A DNA stretch of 64,000 nucleotides from JAPULR01 sp965238215. Its GTDB lineage: Bacteria; Chloroflexota; Dehalococcoidia; Lucifugimonadales; GCA-2712585. The notes below the pieces were generated by a model. It was given only the letters and a program-made list of their open reading frames with translations. It was not told the DNA's origin and ran no database searches. The position numbers and the translations under genes were made by a program. The stretch is from positions 2,542,001-2,606,000 of the forward strand of contig OZ250180.1 in the NCBI GenBank assembly GCA_965238215.1, in the 5' to 3' direction. The stretch's first letter is position 1; each line of letters starts with the position of its first letter. Shown here in pieces: positions 35,005-44,387 of the stretch.

Positions 35005-36090
35005 TCACTCAAGGGTGTAGGGGATGTCCATCTCTCCACAGGTGTCGCGGAACCAGCCAATGACCTCTTCGTGAAGGGGAATGCCGTTGGCTAGCCGGTC
35101 TTGCTCCGTCTCCCATTCCGGCTCCCCGGGCACAATCACCCGATCGTGTCCCGGGGCCGGCGGCGTAGCCTTCAGGGTTTGCAAAAACTCGTCCATCATG
35201 GCTTTGAAGCCGTCAACGTCGGTAAAGGCGTCAATGCGATAGGCAGCCACCATGTGATGATTATATGGCCGTCCGGGGAACATCCCGTAGCCGCCGCCGG
35301 AAAGTATGCCGCTGAGGATGTCCACCACGCATCCCAGCCCGAAACCCTTGTGGGAACCCATCTCCCGGGTGCTGCCCAGGGGCAGCAGGGCCGCCACGTC
35401 CACCAACGGCGGATCGCTCTCCTCCATAATAGGCGTGCCGTCGATGTCAGCAGTCCAGCCGCCTGCTAGCTTAGTTCCCAGCCTCTGCGCAATAGTAATC
35501 TTGTTGCCCGCGACTACGCTGGTGGCCACGTCGAATACGAAGGGCGGCTCCGAACCTGCCGGAGCCGCCACCGCGATGGGGTTTGTCCCCAGCCTCGGTA
35601 CCGCCCCGAAAGTCGGGACCACCCGTGGGCCTGCGTTCGTCACGCAAACGCCAATCATGTCATGCTCCATGGCCATCATGGCATGATAGGACGCCATGCC
35701 CAGGTGCCTCCCGAAGGCAACCGTAACCATCCCAACGCCCGCGTCTTTAGCCTTCCTCACTGCCAGTTCCATGGCCTTGGGCGCAACTATTACGCCAAGC
35801 CCGTCGTCTGAGTGCAGGTTCGCCGTGGCCGCCGTTTCCCGCAGGACGTGAACTTCCGGTTTGGGGTTTATGACCCCGTTCCGGAAGTCGCTCAGATAGT
35901 GACGGAGCATATTGGAAACGCCGTGGGTGTCCACCCCACGAAGGTCCGCCCTCACCAACACGTCGGCCCCAATCTCTGCGTCACCAGCAGGCACACCGTG
36001 GCTCACAAACAGCGCCTTTGTTATCTCCCGGAGCCGGTTATGGTCAACCCTCACCACGTTCTCTTGGGGAATCTGAAACTGCTTGAGCAT
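35005..36090 (-). CDS. Ldh2-family malate/L-lactate/ureidoglycolate-type dehydrogenase
   Basis: This 361-residue NAD(P)-dependent oxidoreductase of the LDH2/MDH2 family is distinct from Rossmann LDH. Typical pieces are VRADLRGVDTHGVSNMLRHY near residue 48, LHSDDGLGVIVAPKAMELAV, GRHLGMASYHAMMAMEHDMI, and LGTNPIAVAAPAG followed by FDVATSVVAGNKI. These enzymes interconvert 2-oxo and 2-hydroxy acids. It precedes the MaoC/CaiB operon on the same strand (75 bp gap) and follows an M24 peptidase gene, so all five may form one catabolic block. Confidence 0.88.
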   Translation of the reverse strand: MLKQFQIPQENVVRVDHNRLREITKALFVSHGVPAGDAEIGADVLVRADLRGVDTHGVSNMLRHYLSDFRNGVINPKPEVHVLRETAATANLHSDDGLGVIVAPKAMELAVRKAKDAGVGMVTVAFGRHLGMASYHAMMAMEHDMIGVCVTNAGPRVVPTFGAVPRLGTNPIAVAAPAGSEPPFVFDVATSVVAGNKITIAQRLGTKLAGGWTADIDGTPIMEESDPPLVDVAALLPLGSTREMGSHKGFGLGCVVDILSGILSGGGYGMFPGRPYNHHMVAAYRIDAFTDVDGFKAMMDEFLQTLKATPPAPGHDRVIVPGEPEWETEQDRLANGIPLHEEVIGWFRDTCGEMDIPYTLE

Positions 36091-36137
36091 GCTTTCTTTC
36101 TAGGCAAATGCGGCCCAAAGCCGCCCTGCCATCTTCT

Positions 36138-37277
36138 CTACAATATCTCTATGGGTGTGTCCAAGGGCGTGTAGTCCGAAAGCACCTCAACACCCCTGTC
36201 CCTGACGACAATCATGTCCTCCAGGTGGTAGTGCTCGTTATGCTCCTCCACGGAACTCACCGTTTCGATGCACATGGTCATCCCCTCCTCCACCTCCCAA
36301 TCATCCCCGGGAATAATAACGGGGCGCTCGTGAATAACCAACCCAATGCTGTGCCCGCCCATCATCGGAAGGCTCAACCCATGCTTCCGGTACAGGCCGC
36401 AGGCGAAGTCAAAAATCTCTTCCCCCGTAACGCCGGGCTTCACGAAGTCCAGGGTTCGATGGTGAATGTCCAGGTAGCGCGCGTAAGTGTCTCGCTGCCG
36501 GGAGTCGGGCTTGCCTACCACCGCCAGCCGCGCCAGGTCGCTGTAATAGCCCTGGAAGCTGGCGCCGAAGTCGCACCGCATGAGGCCGCCCGGCTCTAGC
36601 GGCACCGACGCGCCCGTGTGGTGGCCGGCAGTCATCCGTTTCCCCGAGGCCAGTATATTGAAAGCCACAATGTCCGCCCCGAACCGCATCACGTTGTAAC
36701 TCATGGCGTCCCCCACCGACTTCTCCGTGTCCGTCGGCGTGGCAGAACGGTACGCCATCGCTATCGCCCGGTCCGTCACCCGCGCTGCATGACGCATCAG
36801 CTCTATCTCCGCCTCCGTCTTCACCTGCCGTGTGCGCTCCAGAATGTCGTCCGCCCCCACCCAGCGCACCCGCGGGAACTCCTTCTGGAGCACCCCCAAA
36901 GTGTGACCGGTGACGTACCGCATCTCGACGCCCACCTTCTCGTCCACCAATTCCATAGTGCGGAGGACATCCACCAAACTCCACAGCCCGGGATCCATAA
37001 CCCCCTCGTAAAGCGGATAGCGCCGCACGTCCTCAATAAACGTGTCCACCGTGTTCTTGTTGCCGTTCAGCATCAGAATGGGATCGCCATCCTGCGGCAG
37101 GATCACGGCCTTCATCCGTTCCGGCAGCAGCTTCATGTCCACGTTGTGATAGCCGGACGTATACGTGATGTTTGCGGGGCTGGTTGCAATTACCGCGGCC
37201 AAGTCCGATTCATCCATCAGCCGGCGAAACCGGGCCTCGTTAAAGAATGATTTCTTGTCTGGTCGTGAAGCCGTCAT
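36138..37277 (-). CDS. M24-family (Xaa-Pro peptidase/creatinase-like) hydrolase
   Basis: This 379-residue protein with the pita-bread fold has a creatinase N-domain (residues 1-150, YTSGYHNVDMKLLPERM). The catalytic domain contains HHTGASVPLEPGGLMRCDFG. The usual two Asp ligands appear as one, D in CDFGASFQGYYSDLARL plus the second D there. GHSIGLVIHERPVIIPGDDW and CIETVSSVEEHNEHYHLED bring the His and Glu ligands. Family members hydrolyse Xaa-Pro or creatine-like amides. ATG at 37277 has a good TTAGGAGGATAGC ribosome site. Confidence 0.85.
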   Translation of the reverse strand: MTASRPDKKSFFNEARFRRLMDESDLAAVIATSPANITYTSGYHNVDMKLLPERMKAVILPQDGDPILMLNGNKNTVDTFIEDVRRYPLYEGVMDPGLWSLVDVLRTMELVDEKVGVEMRYVTGHTLGVLQKEFPRVRWVGADDILERTRQVKTEAEIELMRHAARVTDRAIAMAYRSATPTDTEKSVGDAMSYNVMRFGADIVAFNILASGKRMTAGHHTGASVPLEPGGLMRCDFGASFQGYYSDLARLAVVGKPDSRQRDTYARYLDIHHRTLDFVKPGVTGEEIFDFACGLYRKHGLSLPMMGGHSIGLVIHERPVIIPGDDWEVEEGMTMCIETVSSVEEHNEHYHLEDMIVVRDRGVEVLSDYTPLDTPIEIL

Positions 37278-37377
37278 GCTATCCTCCTAATAAGCCAAAA
37301 GCGGCGATGATATATCCCCTTTTCGGCAACTTTCATCCCAACTGAATCCTCGGCGATACAGAGCCTGACAATCTGCC

Positions 37378-37406
37378 TTGACAAACTCAATGAGGGGTGC
37401 TAGCTT
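37378..37406 (+). promoter_or_regulatory. Promoter of substrate-binding protein gene 1
   Basis: Perfect TTGACA (37378-37383), 17-bp spacer ending in TGC, TAGCTT (37401-37406). The same arrangement precedes the paralogue at 39644-39672. An in-frame ATG sits close to the promoter but the true start is 37519. Confidence 0.65.
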
Positions 37407-37518
37407 GTCCGCAAAGTACGCTGATTTTCCTACTTGGGACTATGTATGTCAATACGCCTTCCCGTTAGGAGCATCGCTCTCTGGCTTCCAAAATTTCTTA
37501 ATAGGGGGAATCGAATTT

Positions 37519-39390
37519 ATGACGAAAGGCATGAAAACAATCTATCTGGCCATAGTGGCGCTGGCGGTATTGTCGCTGGTGATACTGGCCTGCGGCGACG
37601 ATGAGCCCGAACCAACGCCTCAACCGACTCCTGCTGCCGCACCTACCCCGGCAGCTACGGCGGCGCCCGCTCCCACCATGGCCCCAACCGCAGCGCCTAC
37701 GGCCATGCCTACAGCCGCGCCAACTACCGAGCCCGCCGCGCGGAAGCCCGTGGAACCAAGGCTGAAGGTGGCCATGGTTCCCCCAGGTCACCAGGTGACC
37801 ATGATGTACAGGACTTTCCAGAGCTCTACCGGCCCTCAGAAGGCCATGTACGAGCACCTCATCTATAAGGACCGGTACACCGGTGAGTTCAACAACGAGC
37901 AGCTGGCCACCGATTGGAGTATGGAGCCCGACGGTACGACCTGGCACTTCACGCTCCGCGAGGGCGTACCCTTCCACTCCACCGATTCATGGACTGGCAC
38001 GGAGTTCACCGCAAAAGACGTTATCCAGACCGTTCAGACGCTGGCACGCGATGACTCACTGGCTAGCGCCTCCATCTGGCGCGACCTTGGTGTCGACGAT
38101 AGCAACTTCGTAGTCCACAACGACTACCAGATAACCTGGAACGCCAACAAGCCGGAGCCGCTCATGGATTTCTGGGTAGCCGAAGAGTGGGTCGCCGGCA
38201 TAATCAGCAAGGACTACTGGGACGACCGTGACCCCGACGGCTACCATGACCATCCCATCGGCACTGGTCCCTTCCAGTTCGTCGAGATAGTCATCGACTC
38301 CCACATACTCCACGAAAGGGTGGAAGACCACTGGCGTAAGACCCCTGAGTTCCACGAGCTCCAGTTCTTCTTTGTCAAGGAGGACTCCACCCGCCTGGCC
38401 CAGCTTCTGACCAAGGAAGTTGCTATCGCGGACGTTCCCAGGACTCAGCTTCCCGAAGCCACCCAAAGGGGCCTGAAAATCGCCACCAGTACCCTGCCCG
38501 GCTTCTACATCTACGCCTTCATCGGCGGTCAGTACTACGACGAGCCCACCAAGGTCTTGGCGGGAGCCCGTAAGGACGACCCCGAAACCGGCATCGAACA
38601 GGTTGCTCCGGGCTACTCCGCCGACGATCCCCTACGCGACGTCCGGGTCCGCGAGGCCCTCAACGTAGCCATCAACCGGGACGCCATCCGGCAAGCCTTC
38701 TGGGGCGACGCCGCCATTCCTCAGGCTATACATAACGTCCCACCCTACCGCTACGACTGCAAGGATGAGTGGTTCCCTCACCCCGGACCTGACGGCGGCA
38801 CCGGCTGCGAAGGCCGGGGCTACCCCTATCCCTACGACCCCGACAGGGCTAAGGAGCTTCTAGCCGAGGCCGGCTATCCTGACGGCTTTGAGTTCAACCT
38901 CATGATGGCTCCCAACATGGCCGGTGTGCCCGAAGGCCCCGACGTTGGCCAGGCCATCCACTCCGACTGGGGAGCTATCGGCCTCTCCGCCGATATCATA
39001 GAGGTGGAGTTCGCAGAAGTCCTGCGTCTCAATCGGGAGCGCGACCTGGGTCGCACCGTCTTCATGATGCGCTACGCCACCGGCCCAGCCCCCCTTGGCT
39101 GGTGCTTCCCCATGAGTAACGTCGGCGGCGGCTGCGGCTCCTCCGTCTGGGAGTACCCGGAGTTGGACGAGCTCTACGTGGACCTGAAGACTAGGGTTCT
39201 GCCCGACGAGGTCCTGGTGCGCATCCACCGGGTTGGCGACTGGATGTACGCCAACCACCTGATCATCCCCCTATTCTTCCTCTTCCCGCAGGTGGGATAC
39301 AACCCGGAGGTCCTGCAGGGCTACGAAGCTAACATGCTTCACATGGGTCCGGTGCGCCACCACGAGTTCACCAAGCCTGTGTACAAGTAA
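37519..39390 (+). CDS. Family 5 (peptide/nickel-type) ABC substrate-binding lipoprotein 1
   Basis: This 623-residue exported lipoprotein uses ATG 37519, preceded by AGGGGGAATCG. The N-terminus has KTIYLAIVALAVLSLVILAC with a lipobox cysteine, then a low-complexity Ala/Pro/Thr linker of about 60 residues. The mature part shows SBP_bac_5 features: DWSMEPDGTTWHFTLREGV, GTGPFQFVEIV, VREALNVAINRDAIRQAF, and YDPDRAKELLAEAGYPDG. It should capture oligopeptides or other organic solutes at the cell surface. No permease or ATPase genes are near. It is paralogous to the gene at 41254. Confidence 0.9.
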   Translation: MTKGMKTIYLAIVALAVLSLVILACGDDEPEPTPQPTPAAAPTPAATAAPAPTMAPTAAPTAMPTAAPTTEPAARKPVEPRLKVAMVPPGHQVTMMYRTFQSSTGPQKAMYEHLIYKDRYTGEFNNEQLATDWSMEPDGTTWHFTLREGVPFHSTDSWTGTEFTAKDVIQTVQTLARDDSLASASIWRDLGVDDSNFVVHNDYQITWNANKPEPLMDFWVAEEWVAGIISKDYWDDRDPDGYHDHPIGTGPFQFVEIVIDSHILHERVEDHWRKTPEFHELQFFFVKEDSTRLAQLLTKEVAIADVPRTQLPEATQRGLKIATSTLPGFYIYAFIGGQYYDEPTKVLAGARKDDPETGIEQVAPGYSADDPLRDVRVREALNVAINRDAIRQAFWGDAAIPQAIHNVPPYRYDCKDEWFPHPGPDGGTGCEGRGYPYPYDPDRAKELLAEAGYPDGFEFNLMMAPNMAGVPEGPDVGQAIHSDWGAIGLSADIIEVEFAEVLRLNRERDLGRTVFMMRYATGPAPLGWCFPMSNVGGGCGSSVWEYPELDELYVDLKTRVLPDEVLVRIHRVGDWMYANHLIIPLFFLFPQVGYNPEVLQGYEANMLHMGPVRHHEFTKPVYK

Positions 39391-39423
39391 CCCCTAAACC
39401 ACGTTCCCAAAGAATGCCAAGAG

Positions 39424-39458
39424 GAGGCCGGCCCGTTATGGGCCGGCCTCTTCTCTTT
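39424..39458 (+). terminator. Terminator after substrate-binding protein gene 1
   Basis: An 11-bp stem GAGGCCGGCCC/GGGCCGGCCTC with a GTTAT loop is followed by a T-rich run (TTCTCTTT). The downstream stretch 39459-39640 shows no gene. Confidence 0.85.
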
Positions 39459-39643
39459 CCGTCTACGCCACACAAATCCACGACAGCGAACATGCTCGTT
39501 ACGAAGGCCGTACTAAGGCAAAACGGTTGATGAATTAGCGACATATTCGCACTGTATATATAGTAATATGTACTCCTAGTTGCTTCTACAATAGAAAGCA
39601 GCGCACTAGGCACAATTCAATAATTCATATTCGTATTGTCATC

Positions 39644-39672
39644 TTGACAGGCCCAACCCGCAATGCTAGCCT
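39644..39672 (+). promoter_or_regulatory. Promoter cut off from its gene by an IS
   Basis: TTGACA (39644-39649), 17-bp spacer ending in TGC, TAGCCT (39667-39672). It closely resembles the promoter at 37378. Before insertion the TSS would have been only some 50 bp from the ATG that is now at 41254. Confidence 0.6.
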
Positions 39673-39687
39673 TGCCGCCATCAGCCC

Positions 39688-41163
39688 CTAGGAGTGTGTC
39701 CGAGTAAGGGCAAGGGGTTGAGGGAGATATGTCCTGGGTGGGATGGAGACAACCATTTTTGCCCCTCGGAGTCGCAAGTGTCTCATCAGTTCCCTGAAAA
39801 TCGTGTCCCCCATCGGCTCAGACGGGTTTGATGCAGCTTCGACGGTTCGTCTCAACCCTGTCTCGGCGCGGAGTTTGAACCCAGCCCTGTACAGCTTCAG
39901 AAGGTTATGGCCCAGGCAGATCAGCAGCCACTCACCGTTCACCTTGTCCAGACCACGCAGCAGGAACTGCCGGAAGCCCCGACCATGCTTGATCTGACCG
40001 AATACCGGCTCCACGGTCTCCATCCGTAAGGCGTAACGCTGTCTACCACGTTTCGTGCGAAGCTTCCGACGCATCCGGTCTCTTGCTGAAAGATGTTTCG
40101 GTATCCGGCCACGGGGAGCGGGCGGCAATATCCTGCCATGACGAGTCTGATCAGGGGCTATGAAGGGATCCATTCCCAGTGCGTGGATCTTCTCGGTCGC
40201 CTCCGCAGAGTAGTAACCCGCGTCTGCGGATACCTCCCGGGGAACCTCCCCGGCGTTGGCTATGGCCTCCTCCATCATGACCACCGCCTGCCGCTTGTCC
40301 GAGGACTGGTTGGTCGCCCGCGCCGCCACTATCACCTGGCTCGAACTGTCCACCACCGCCTGACAGTTGTATGCCTGTACGTACTGACGGCCTCCCGGCT
40401 CGGGCATGATGCGCGATTCAGGGTCGGTGAAGTTGCGCTGCGCGCTCTCATCAGGGACCCCACTATGCGCTCCATCCTCTGACACAGCCTCAACCTCGGC
40501 TTCCAGAGCCCCCATCGCCTCTCGTATCTTCCTGAGCCGACCCTCCCGAAAGGCCAACTCTGCAGGCAGCTCGTCTCCGCGCTTGTCCCTACCGAACCGC
40601 CGGTCCTCCTCTTCATCCAACTCCGCCGCCCTGCGCAGCAACTGTTCCACCTCAGCTTCCAACTCAGCACACTTCTCCCTCATCCGCCCATAACTCATAG
40701 CCTTGTGCTTCGATGCGTTCGCCTTCACCTTTGTCCCGTCCAGCGACACGTGGCCCAGCTTCACAAGACCAGCACGCTGACACACCGACAGCACCCCCAA
40801 GAACAACTTAGACAACTCACGCAGGTGATCCTTACGAAAGTCCGATATCGTCCTGAAGTCCGGCGTGTTGTTGGCAGCCAGTACCCGAAACGCGATGTCC
40901 TCCCGCAGACGCTGGGCGATCCGGCGCGACGATGCCACCCCTACGCAGTAGCCGTAGACCAATACCTTGACCATCATCCGTGGATGATAGGGTGGACCAC
41001 CTCGACTCTCACCCTCGTACACCGACGTGATGCCCGACAGGTCCAACTGGTCCACGATCTCGGAGATGAAATATGACAGGTGGTCCGCTGGCAACCACTC
41101 CTGCATCGCTACCGGAAGCAGAAACTGCTGGTTCGGTTCGTAGGAACGATAGGTCTTGCTCAT
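39688..41163 (-). CDS. IS1182-family DDE transposase
   Basis: This 491-residue transposase begins MSKTYRSYEPNQQFLLPVAM with the DUF772-type N-domain (PPYHPRMMVKVLVYGYCVG). The DDE catalytic core includes VSLDGTKVKANASKHK, VSADAGYYSAEA and RYALRMETVEPVFGQIKHGR, which brings the final Glu. A charged coiled region (residues 165-215) is inserted in the core as is usual for this family. The reading frame runs through the left terminal repeat and its TAG stop is supplied by the CTAG target site. Intact, so probably still mobile. Confidence 0.92.
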   Translation of the reverse strand: MSKTYRSYEPNQQFLLPVAMQEWLPADHLSYFISEIVDQLDLSGITSVYEGESRGGPPYHPRMMVKVLVYGYCVGVASSRRIAQRLREDIAFRVLAANNTPDFRTISDFRKDHLRELSKLFLGVLSVCQRAGLVKLGHVSLDGTKVKANASKHKAMSYGRMREKCAELEAEVEQLLRRAAELDEEEDRRFGRDKRGDELPAELAFREGRLRKIREAMGALEAEVEAVSEDGAHSGVPDESAQRNFTDPESRIMPEPGGRQYVQAYNCQAVVDSSSQVIVAARATNQSSDKRQAVVMMEEAIANAGEVPREVSADAGYYSAEATEKIHALGMDPFIAPDQTRHGRILPPAPRGRIPKHLSARDRMRRKLRTKRGRQRYALRMETVEPVFGQIKHGRGFRQFLLRGLDKVNGEWLLICLGHNLLKLYRAGFKLRAETGLRRTVEAASNPSEPMGDTIFRELMRHLRLRGAKMVVSIPPRTYLPQPLALTRTHS

Positions 41164-41240
41164 TGATCACCCCCATACCCCTTGGCTGTCTTCTCATCAT
41201 ACTCCCCATAGTTCACCAACGGTATTACTCGGACACACTC
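39692..41240 (-). mobile_element. IS1182-family insertion sequence
   Basis: This 1549-bp element has perfect 16-bp terminal inverted repeats (GAGTGTGTCCGAGTAA) and a 4-bp direct repeat CTAG on each side (39688-39691, 41241-41244). It carries one transposase gene, intact, on the minus strand. Removing it restores CCCCTAGGAGGTTGCTATG, which is the leader and ribosome site of the 41254 gene. Confidence 0.9.
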
Positions 41241-41253
41241 CTAGGAGGTTGCT

Positions 41254-43125
41254 ATGACCACACAACTCCTTCTATCCCTGAAATACATCATTCCTGCCCT
41301 GCTGGCCGCAACCCTTCTGTTGTTCATCGTGGCTTGCGGAGGCGATGACGAACCGGAGGCCACCGCTGCTCCCACGACGGCGCCCACAGCCGCGCCTCCG
41401 GCAACCATGGCCCCCACACCTGCCCCCACCATGGCAGCCCCAGCGCCCACGGCAGCCCCCACCGCAGCGCCGCGGCCGACAGCCACCCCCAGAGCCACTG
41501 CAGTCCCTACGGCTACCGCTACGCCACGTCCCACACCCGCGCCAACGGCGGTAATGACGCCAGAGCCCAAGGTTCCCGTTTCCTCCCGGCTCATACTTGC
41601 CGTCTCGCCCCCCGGCTCGCAGACCACCATGTACCACACCCAGAACAGCGGCAGCTCCACCGGCGTGCTGCGCACCATCTACGACCAGCTCATCTGGATG
41701 GACCGTCATACCGAAGCCTATGAGCCCATGCTGGCCACCGAGTGGTCTATGTCCCCCGACGGCAGGACGTGGACCTTCGACCTTCGCAAGGGCGTCATGT
41801 TCCACGACGGCACGGAGTTCACCTCCAAGGATGTCCGCCGCTCCTTCGACGTTACCACCCTGGAGTCCAGCCTCAGCTACCGCCGCACAACCTGGGTCAA
41901 CTGGGTGGGCGACTCCACAAACATCGATACTTCGGACCCCTACAGGGTAGTGTTCAATCTTCAGGCACCCACCCCCTTCCTGATTCAGGACGTGTCCGAA
42001 GCGTCCGTCTTCCCCATTCTTAGCGCCGACCACTGGGACAGCCAAGGCGAGGAAGGCTACTCCGATAATCCCATCGGCACCGGACCCTTCACATTCACCG
42101 AGTTCGGCGTGGGCGTGGGCCTCCTTGTAGAGCGTTTCAAGGATCCTGGTGACGACCACTGGTGGAAGATACCGGAGTTCGCTGAGGTTAACTTCCTCTA
42201 TGTGCCGGAACCGGCCACTCGACAGGCCATGCTGATCGCCCGAGAGACCCACATGGCGAGTATCCCTGCGTTGCTCATGCAAGGCGCCACCGCCGCTGGC
42301 TTCAAGCGCGTCCGCAGCACCCTTCCCGGCATGTCCTACTTCTTCGTCTTCCCCCTCTTCTTCCCCGAACCCATCACGTACCGTAACTCGGACTACGGGG
42401 AGAACTATGACCCCGACGACCCCCTCAATGATGTTAGGGTGCGGGAAGCTCTGAACATCGCCATCAATCGGGAGGAGATTCGGGAGGTCTTCCTGGGTGA
42501 CCGCGCCTTCCTCCAGGCCGTCCACGGCATGATGCCCACCCGAAGGGCCTTTGACCCCGAATGGACCCCCTATCCCTACGACCCGGACCGGGCCAAGGCC
42601 CTCCTCGCAGAGGCAGGCTACCCCGACGGCCTCGAAATCAGCGTGGTCGTTGCCCCCAACATGTCGGGCTTCCCGGAGGCCCCGGACATCACGGAGGCCA
42701 CCCTTCCATACTGGAACGCCATAGGCGTCAAGACCAACTTCACCACCCTGGACTACGGCCTCGTAATCAGCAATACCCAGACTTACCAGTACGGACGCAC
42801 CCTAGTGGGCTACCGGTTCGGAGTTGGTCCCGGCTACATCTCCGGCACCTGGAGCAACGGCCTCTTCTCCGGCGTTCCCATCTGGCAAGACACGGTGCTC
42901 CTTGAGCACTATAAGGAGTACGAGCAGACCGTCGACGCCGATAGGCTGGACGAGCTGGAGCTAATCTACGGCCAGAGGATGTACGAAAACTTCGGCACCG
43001 TCCCCATGTTCTGGATACTGCCGGAAGCGGCCGTCGACCCGTCCGTCGTAGCCGAATACGAAGCTAACATGGGCAACTTCGGGCCGGTGCGACACATGGA
43101 GTTTGCCGTGCCGGTATACAAGTAG
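41254..43125 (+). CDS. Family 5 ABC substrate-binding lipoprotein 2
   Basis: This 623-residue paralogue of the 37519 protein has an ATG behind a strong AGGAGG. KYIIPALLAATLLLFIVAC is a lipoprotein signal with cysteine at about residue 28, then an Ala/Pro/Thr linker to about residue 110. The binding domain has EWSMSPDGRTWTFDLRKGV, GTGPFTFTEFG, VREALNIAINREEIREVF and YDPDRAKALLAEAGYPDG. Its original promoter lies on the far side of the IS, so expression now depends on read-through from, or an outward promoter in, the IS, or may be lost. A terminator follows at 43146. Confidence 0.9.
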   Translation: MTTQLLLSLKYIIPALLAATLLLFIVACGGDDEPEATAAPTTAPTAAPPATMAPTPAPTMAAPAPTAAPTAAPRPTATPRATAVPTATATPRPTPAPTAVMTPEPKVPVSSRLILAVSPPGSQTTMYHTQNSGSSTGVLRTIYDQLIWMDRHTEAYEPMLATEWSMSPDGRTWTFDLRKGVMFHDGTEFTSKDVRRSFDVTTLESSLSYRRTTWVNWVGDSTNIDTSDPYRVVFNLQAPTPFLIQDVSEASVFPILSADHWDSQGEEGYSDNPIGTGPFTFTEFGVGVGLLVERFKDPGDDHWWKIPEFAEVNFLYVPEPATRQAMLIARETHMASIPALLMQGATAAGFKRVRSTLPGMSYFFVFPLFFPEPITYRNSDYGENYDPDDPLNDVRVREALNIAINREEIREVFLGDRAFLQAVHGMMPTRRAFDPEWTPYPYDPDRAKALLAEAGYPDGLEISVVVAPNMSGFPEAPDITEATLPYWNAIGVKTNFTTLDYGLVISNTQTYQYGRTLVGYRFGVGPGYISGTWSNGLFSGVPIWQDTVLLEHYKEYEQTVDADRLDELELIYGQRMYENFGTVPMFWILPEAAVDPSVVAEYEANMGNFGPVRHMEFAVPVYK

Positions 43126-43145
43126 ACAACCGTCACCTGAGAGCG

Positions 43146-43173
43146 AAGGAGGCCGCCCCAGGGCGGCCTCCTT
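43146..43173 (+). terminator. Terminator after substrate-binding protein gene 2
   Basis: A 13-bp stem AAGGAGGCCGCCC/GGGCGGCCTCCTT with a two-base loop, without a long T run. Similar in style to 39424. Confidence 0.7.
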
Positions 43174-43240
43174 CCACGTTTGAGCAGCCAGAAGTAGTAG
43201 AATAGTCAGGTAGATCGCCGAAACAAGAGGGAGGTTGACC

Positions 43241-44317
43241 ATGAAAACGCCCTTTGGCGTCATTGACGGAGACGGGCACATCCTTGAACCTGAGCATCGA
43301 CTTCGGGAATACATCGAAGGCCCCTACGGTGAGATGAAGCAGATGCACTGCTATATCCCCAACAAGGACGGCATCGTAGGTACCAGCGCCAGCGTCATCG
43401 CCACTAAGTCCTACATGGACTCTACCCTGGGTGGCAGACTTGGCACCCACGGAGGGCCCGATTTCCCCACCCCTCAAGATTGGCTCGACAACGCCGACGA
43501 AGGCGGCATGGAGACGGTCTTCCTCTTCCCCACCGTCCTACTCGGCTATTCCGGCATCCGAGATCCCGACTACCAGATAGCCCTGGGCAGGGGCTACAAC
43601 AACTACGTCTACGAAGAGTGGCTCCGGTTCAGCCCACGCTTCAAGGCCGTAGCCATGGTGCCCCTCAAAGATATCGACGAGTCGGTTAAAGAGATGCGGC
43701 GCTGTGTAGAAGAATTAGGCTATTCCGGCATCTTCGTCGGAGCCACCGGCGCCGGGCTCTTGGGCGACCGTCGCTTCGACCCCCTCTACGCCGAAGCTGA
43801 ACGCCTTGGCACGACCATAGCCGTTCACGGCGGTCACGCCACCGCCGAGTACAACAACTACACCAAGTTCATCCAGAGCCACACCATAGGCTTCCCCGTT
43901 TCCAACATGATTCAGATGATGCACATGACCTACGAGGGTGTCTTCGAAAAGTTCCCCAACCTTAAAGTTGGCTATCTTGAAGGCGGCTGCAGCTGGGTTC
44001 CAGGAATGCTCGACCGCATGGACGAGGAGTGGGAAAAGCGGGGCTGGTTCGAAACCCCCAACTGCAAGAAGGAACCCAGCGAATACATCAAGAGCGGCAA
44101 AGTGTTCATCCACGCCGAACCTAGCGAAAAGCTAATTCCCGATGTTATACGTCTAATGGGCAGCAACCGCCTCTTCTACGCCTCCGACTGGCCCCACTGG
44201 GACCACGAATACCCGGAAAGCCTCTACAGCATCTGGAACCGCACGGACATTTCAGAGGCGGACAAGAAGGCCATCCTGCGCGACAACGCCCTGGAGATGT
44301 ACAACCTGGAGGGTTAG
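43241..44317 (+). CDS. Amidohydrolase 2 family (ACMSD-like) metal hydrolase
   Basis: This 358-residue TIM-barrel enzyme starts with ATG at 43241 behind AGGGAGG (a TTG two codons earlier is possible). VIDGDGHILEPEHRL is the DxH metal motif. TTIAVHGGHATAEY carries a barrel His, YLEGGCSWVPGMLDRM the Glu/Trp stretch, and FYASDWPHWDHEYPES the catalytic Asp. Relatives decarboxylate or hydrolyse aromatic acids (ACMSD, gamma-resorcylate decarboxylase). Separate transcription unit after the lipoprotein gene. Confidence 0.88.
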   Translation: MKTPFGVIDGDGHILEPEHRLREYIEGPYGEMKQMHCYIPNKDGIVGTSASVIATKSYMDSTLGGRLGTHGGPDFPTPQDWLDNADEGGMETVFLFPTVLLGYSGIRDPDYQIALGRGYNNYVYEEWLRFSPRFKAVAMVPLKDIDESVKEMRRCVEELGYSGIFVGATGAGLLGDRRFDPLYAEAERLGTTIAVHGGHATAEYNNYTKFIQSHTIGFPVSNMIQMMHMTYEGVFEKFPNLKVGYLEGGCSWVPGMLDRMDEEWEKRGWFETPNCKKEPSEYIKSGKVFIHAEPSEKLIPDVIRLMGSNRLFYASDWPHWDHEYPESLYSIWNRTDISEADKKAILRDNALEMYNLEG

Positions 44318-44362
44318 CAAGCGAGAACTTCGCACCCTGAAAGCGATCACCCTCCCTCGTAG

Positions 44363-44382
44363 GGGCGGTTCGCGAACCGCCC
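44363..44382. repeat. REP-like palindrome
   Basis: A perfect palindrome GGGCGGTTCGCGAACCGCCC preceded by GTAG, between convergent genes. It may also act as a bidirectional terminator, although T runs are absent. Confidence 0.7.
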
Positions 44383-44387
44383 GCCCT

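Noticed and set aside
37378..37518. An N-terminal extension of the first binding protein starting at 37378
   Set aside because: It begins inside the -35 box and would bury the lipoprotein signal peptide; the ATG at 37519 fits.
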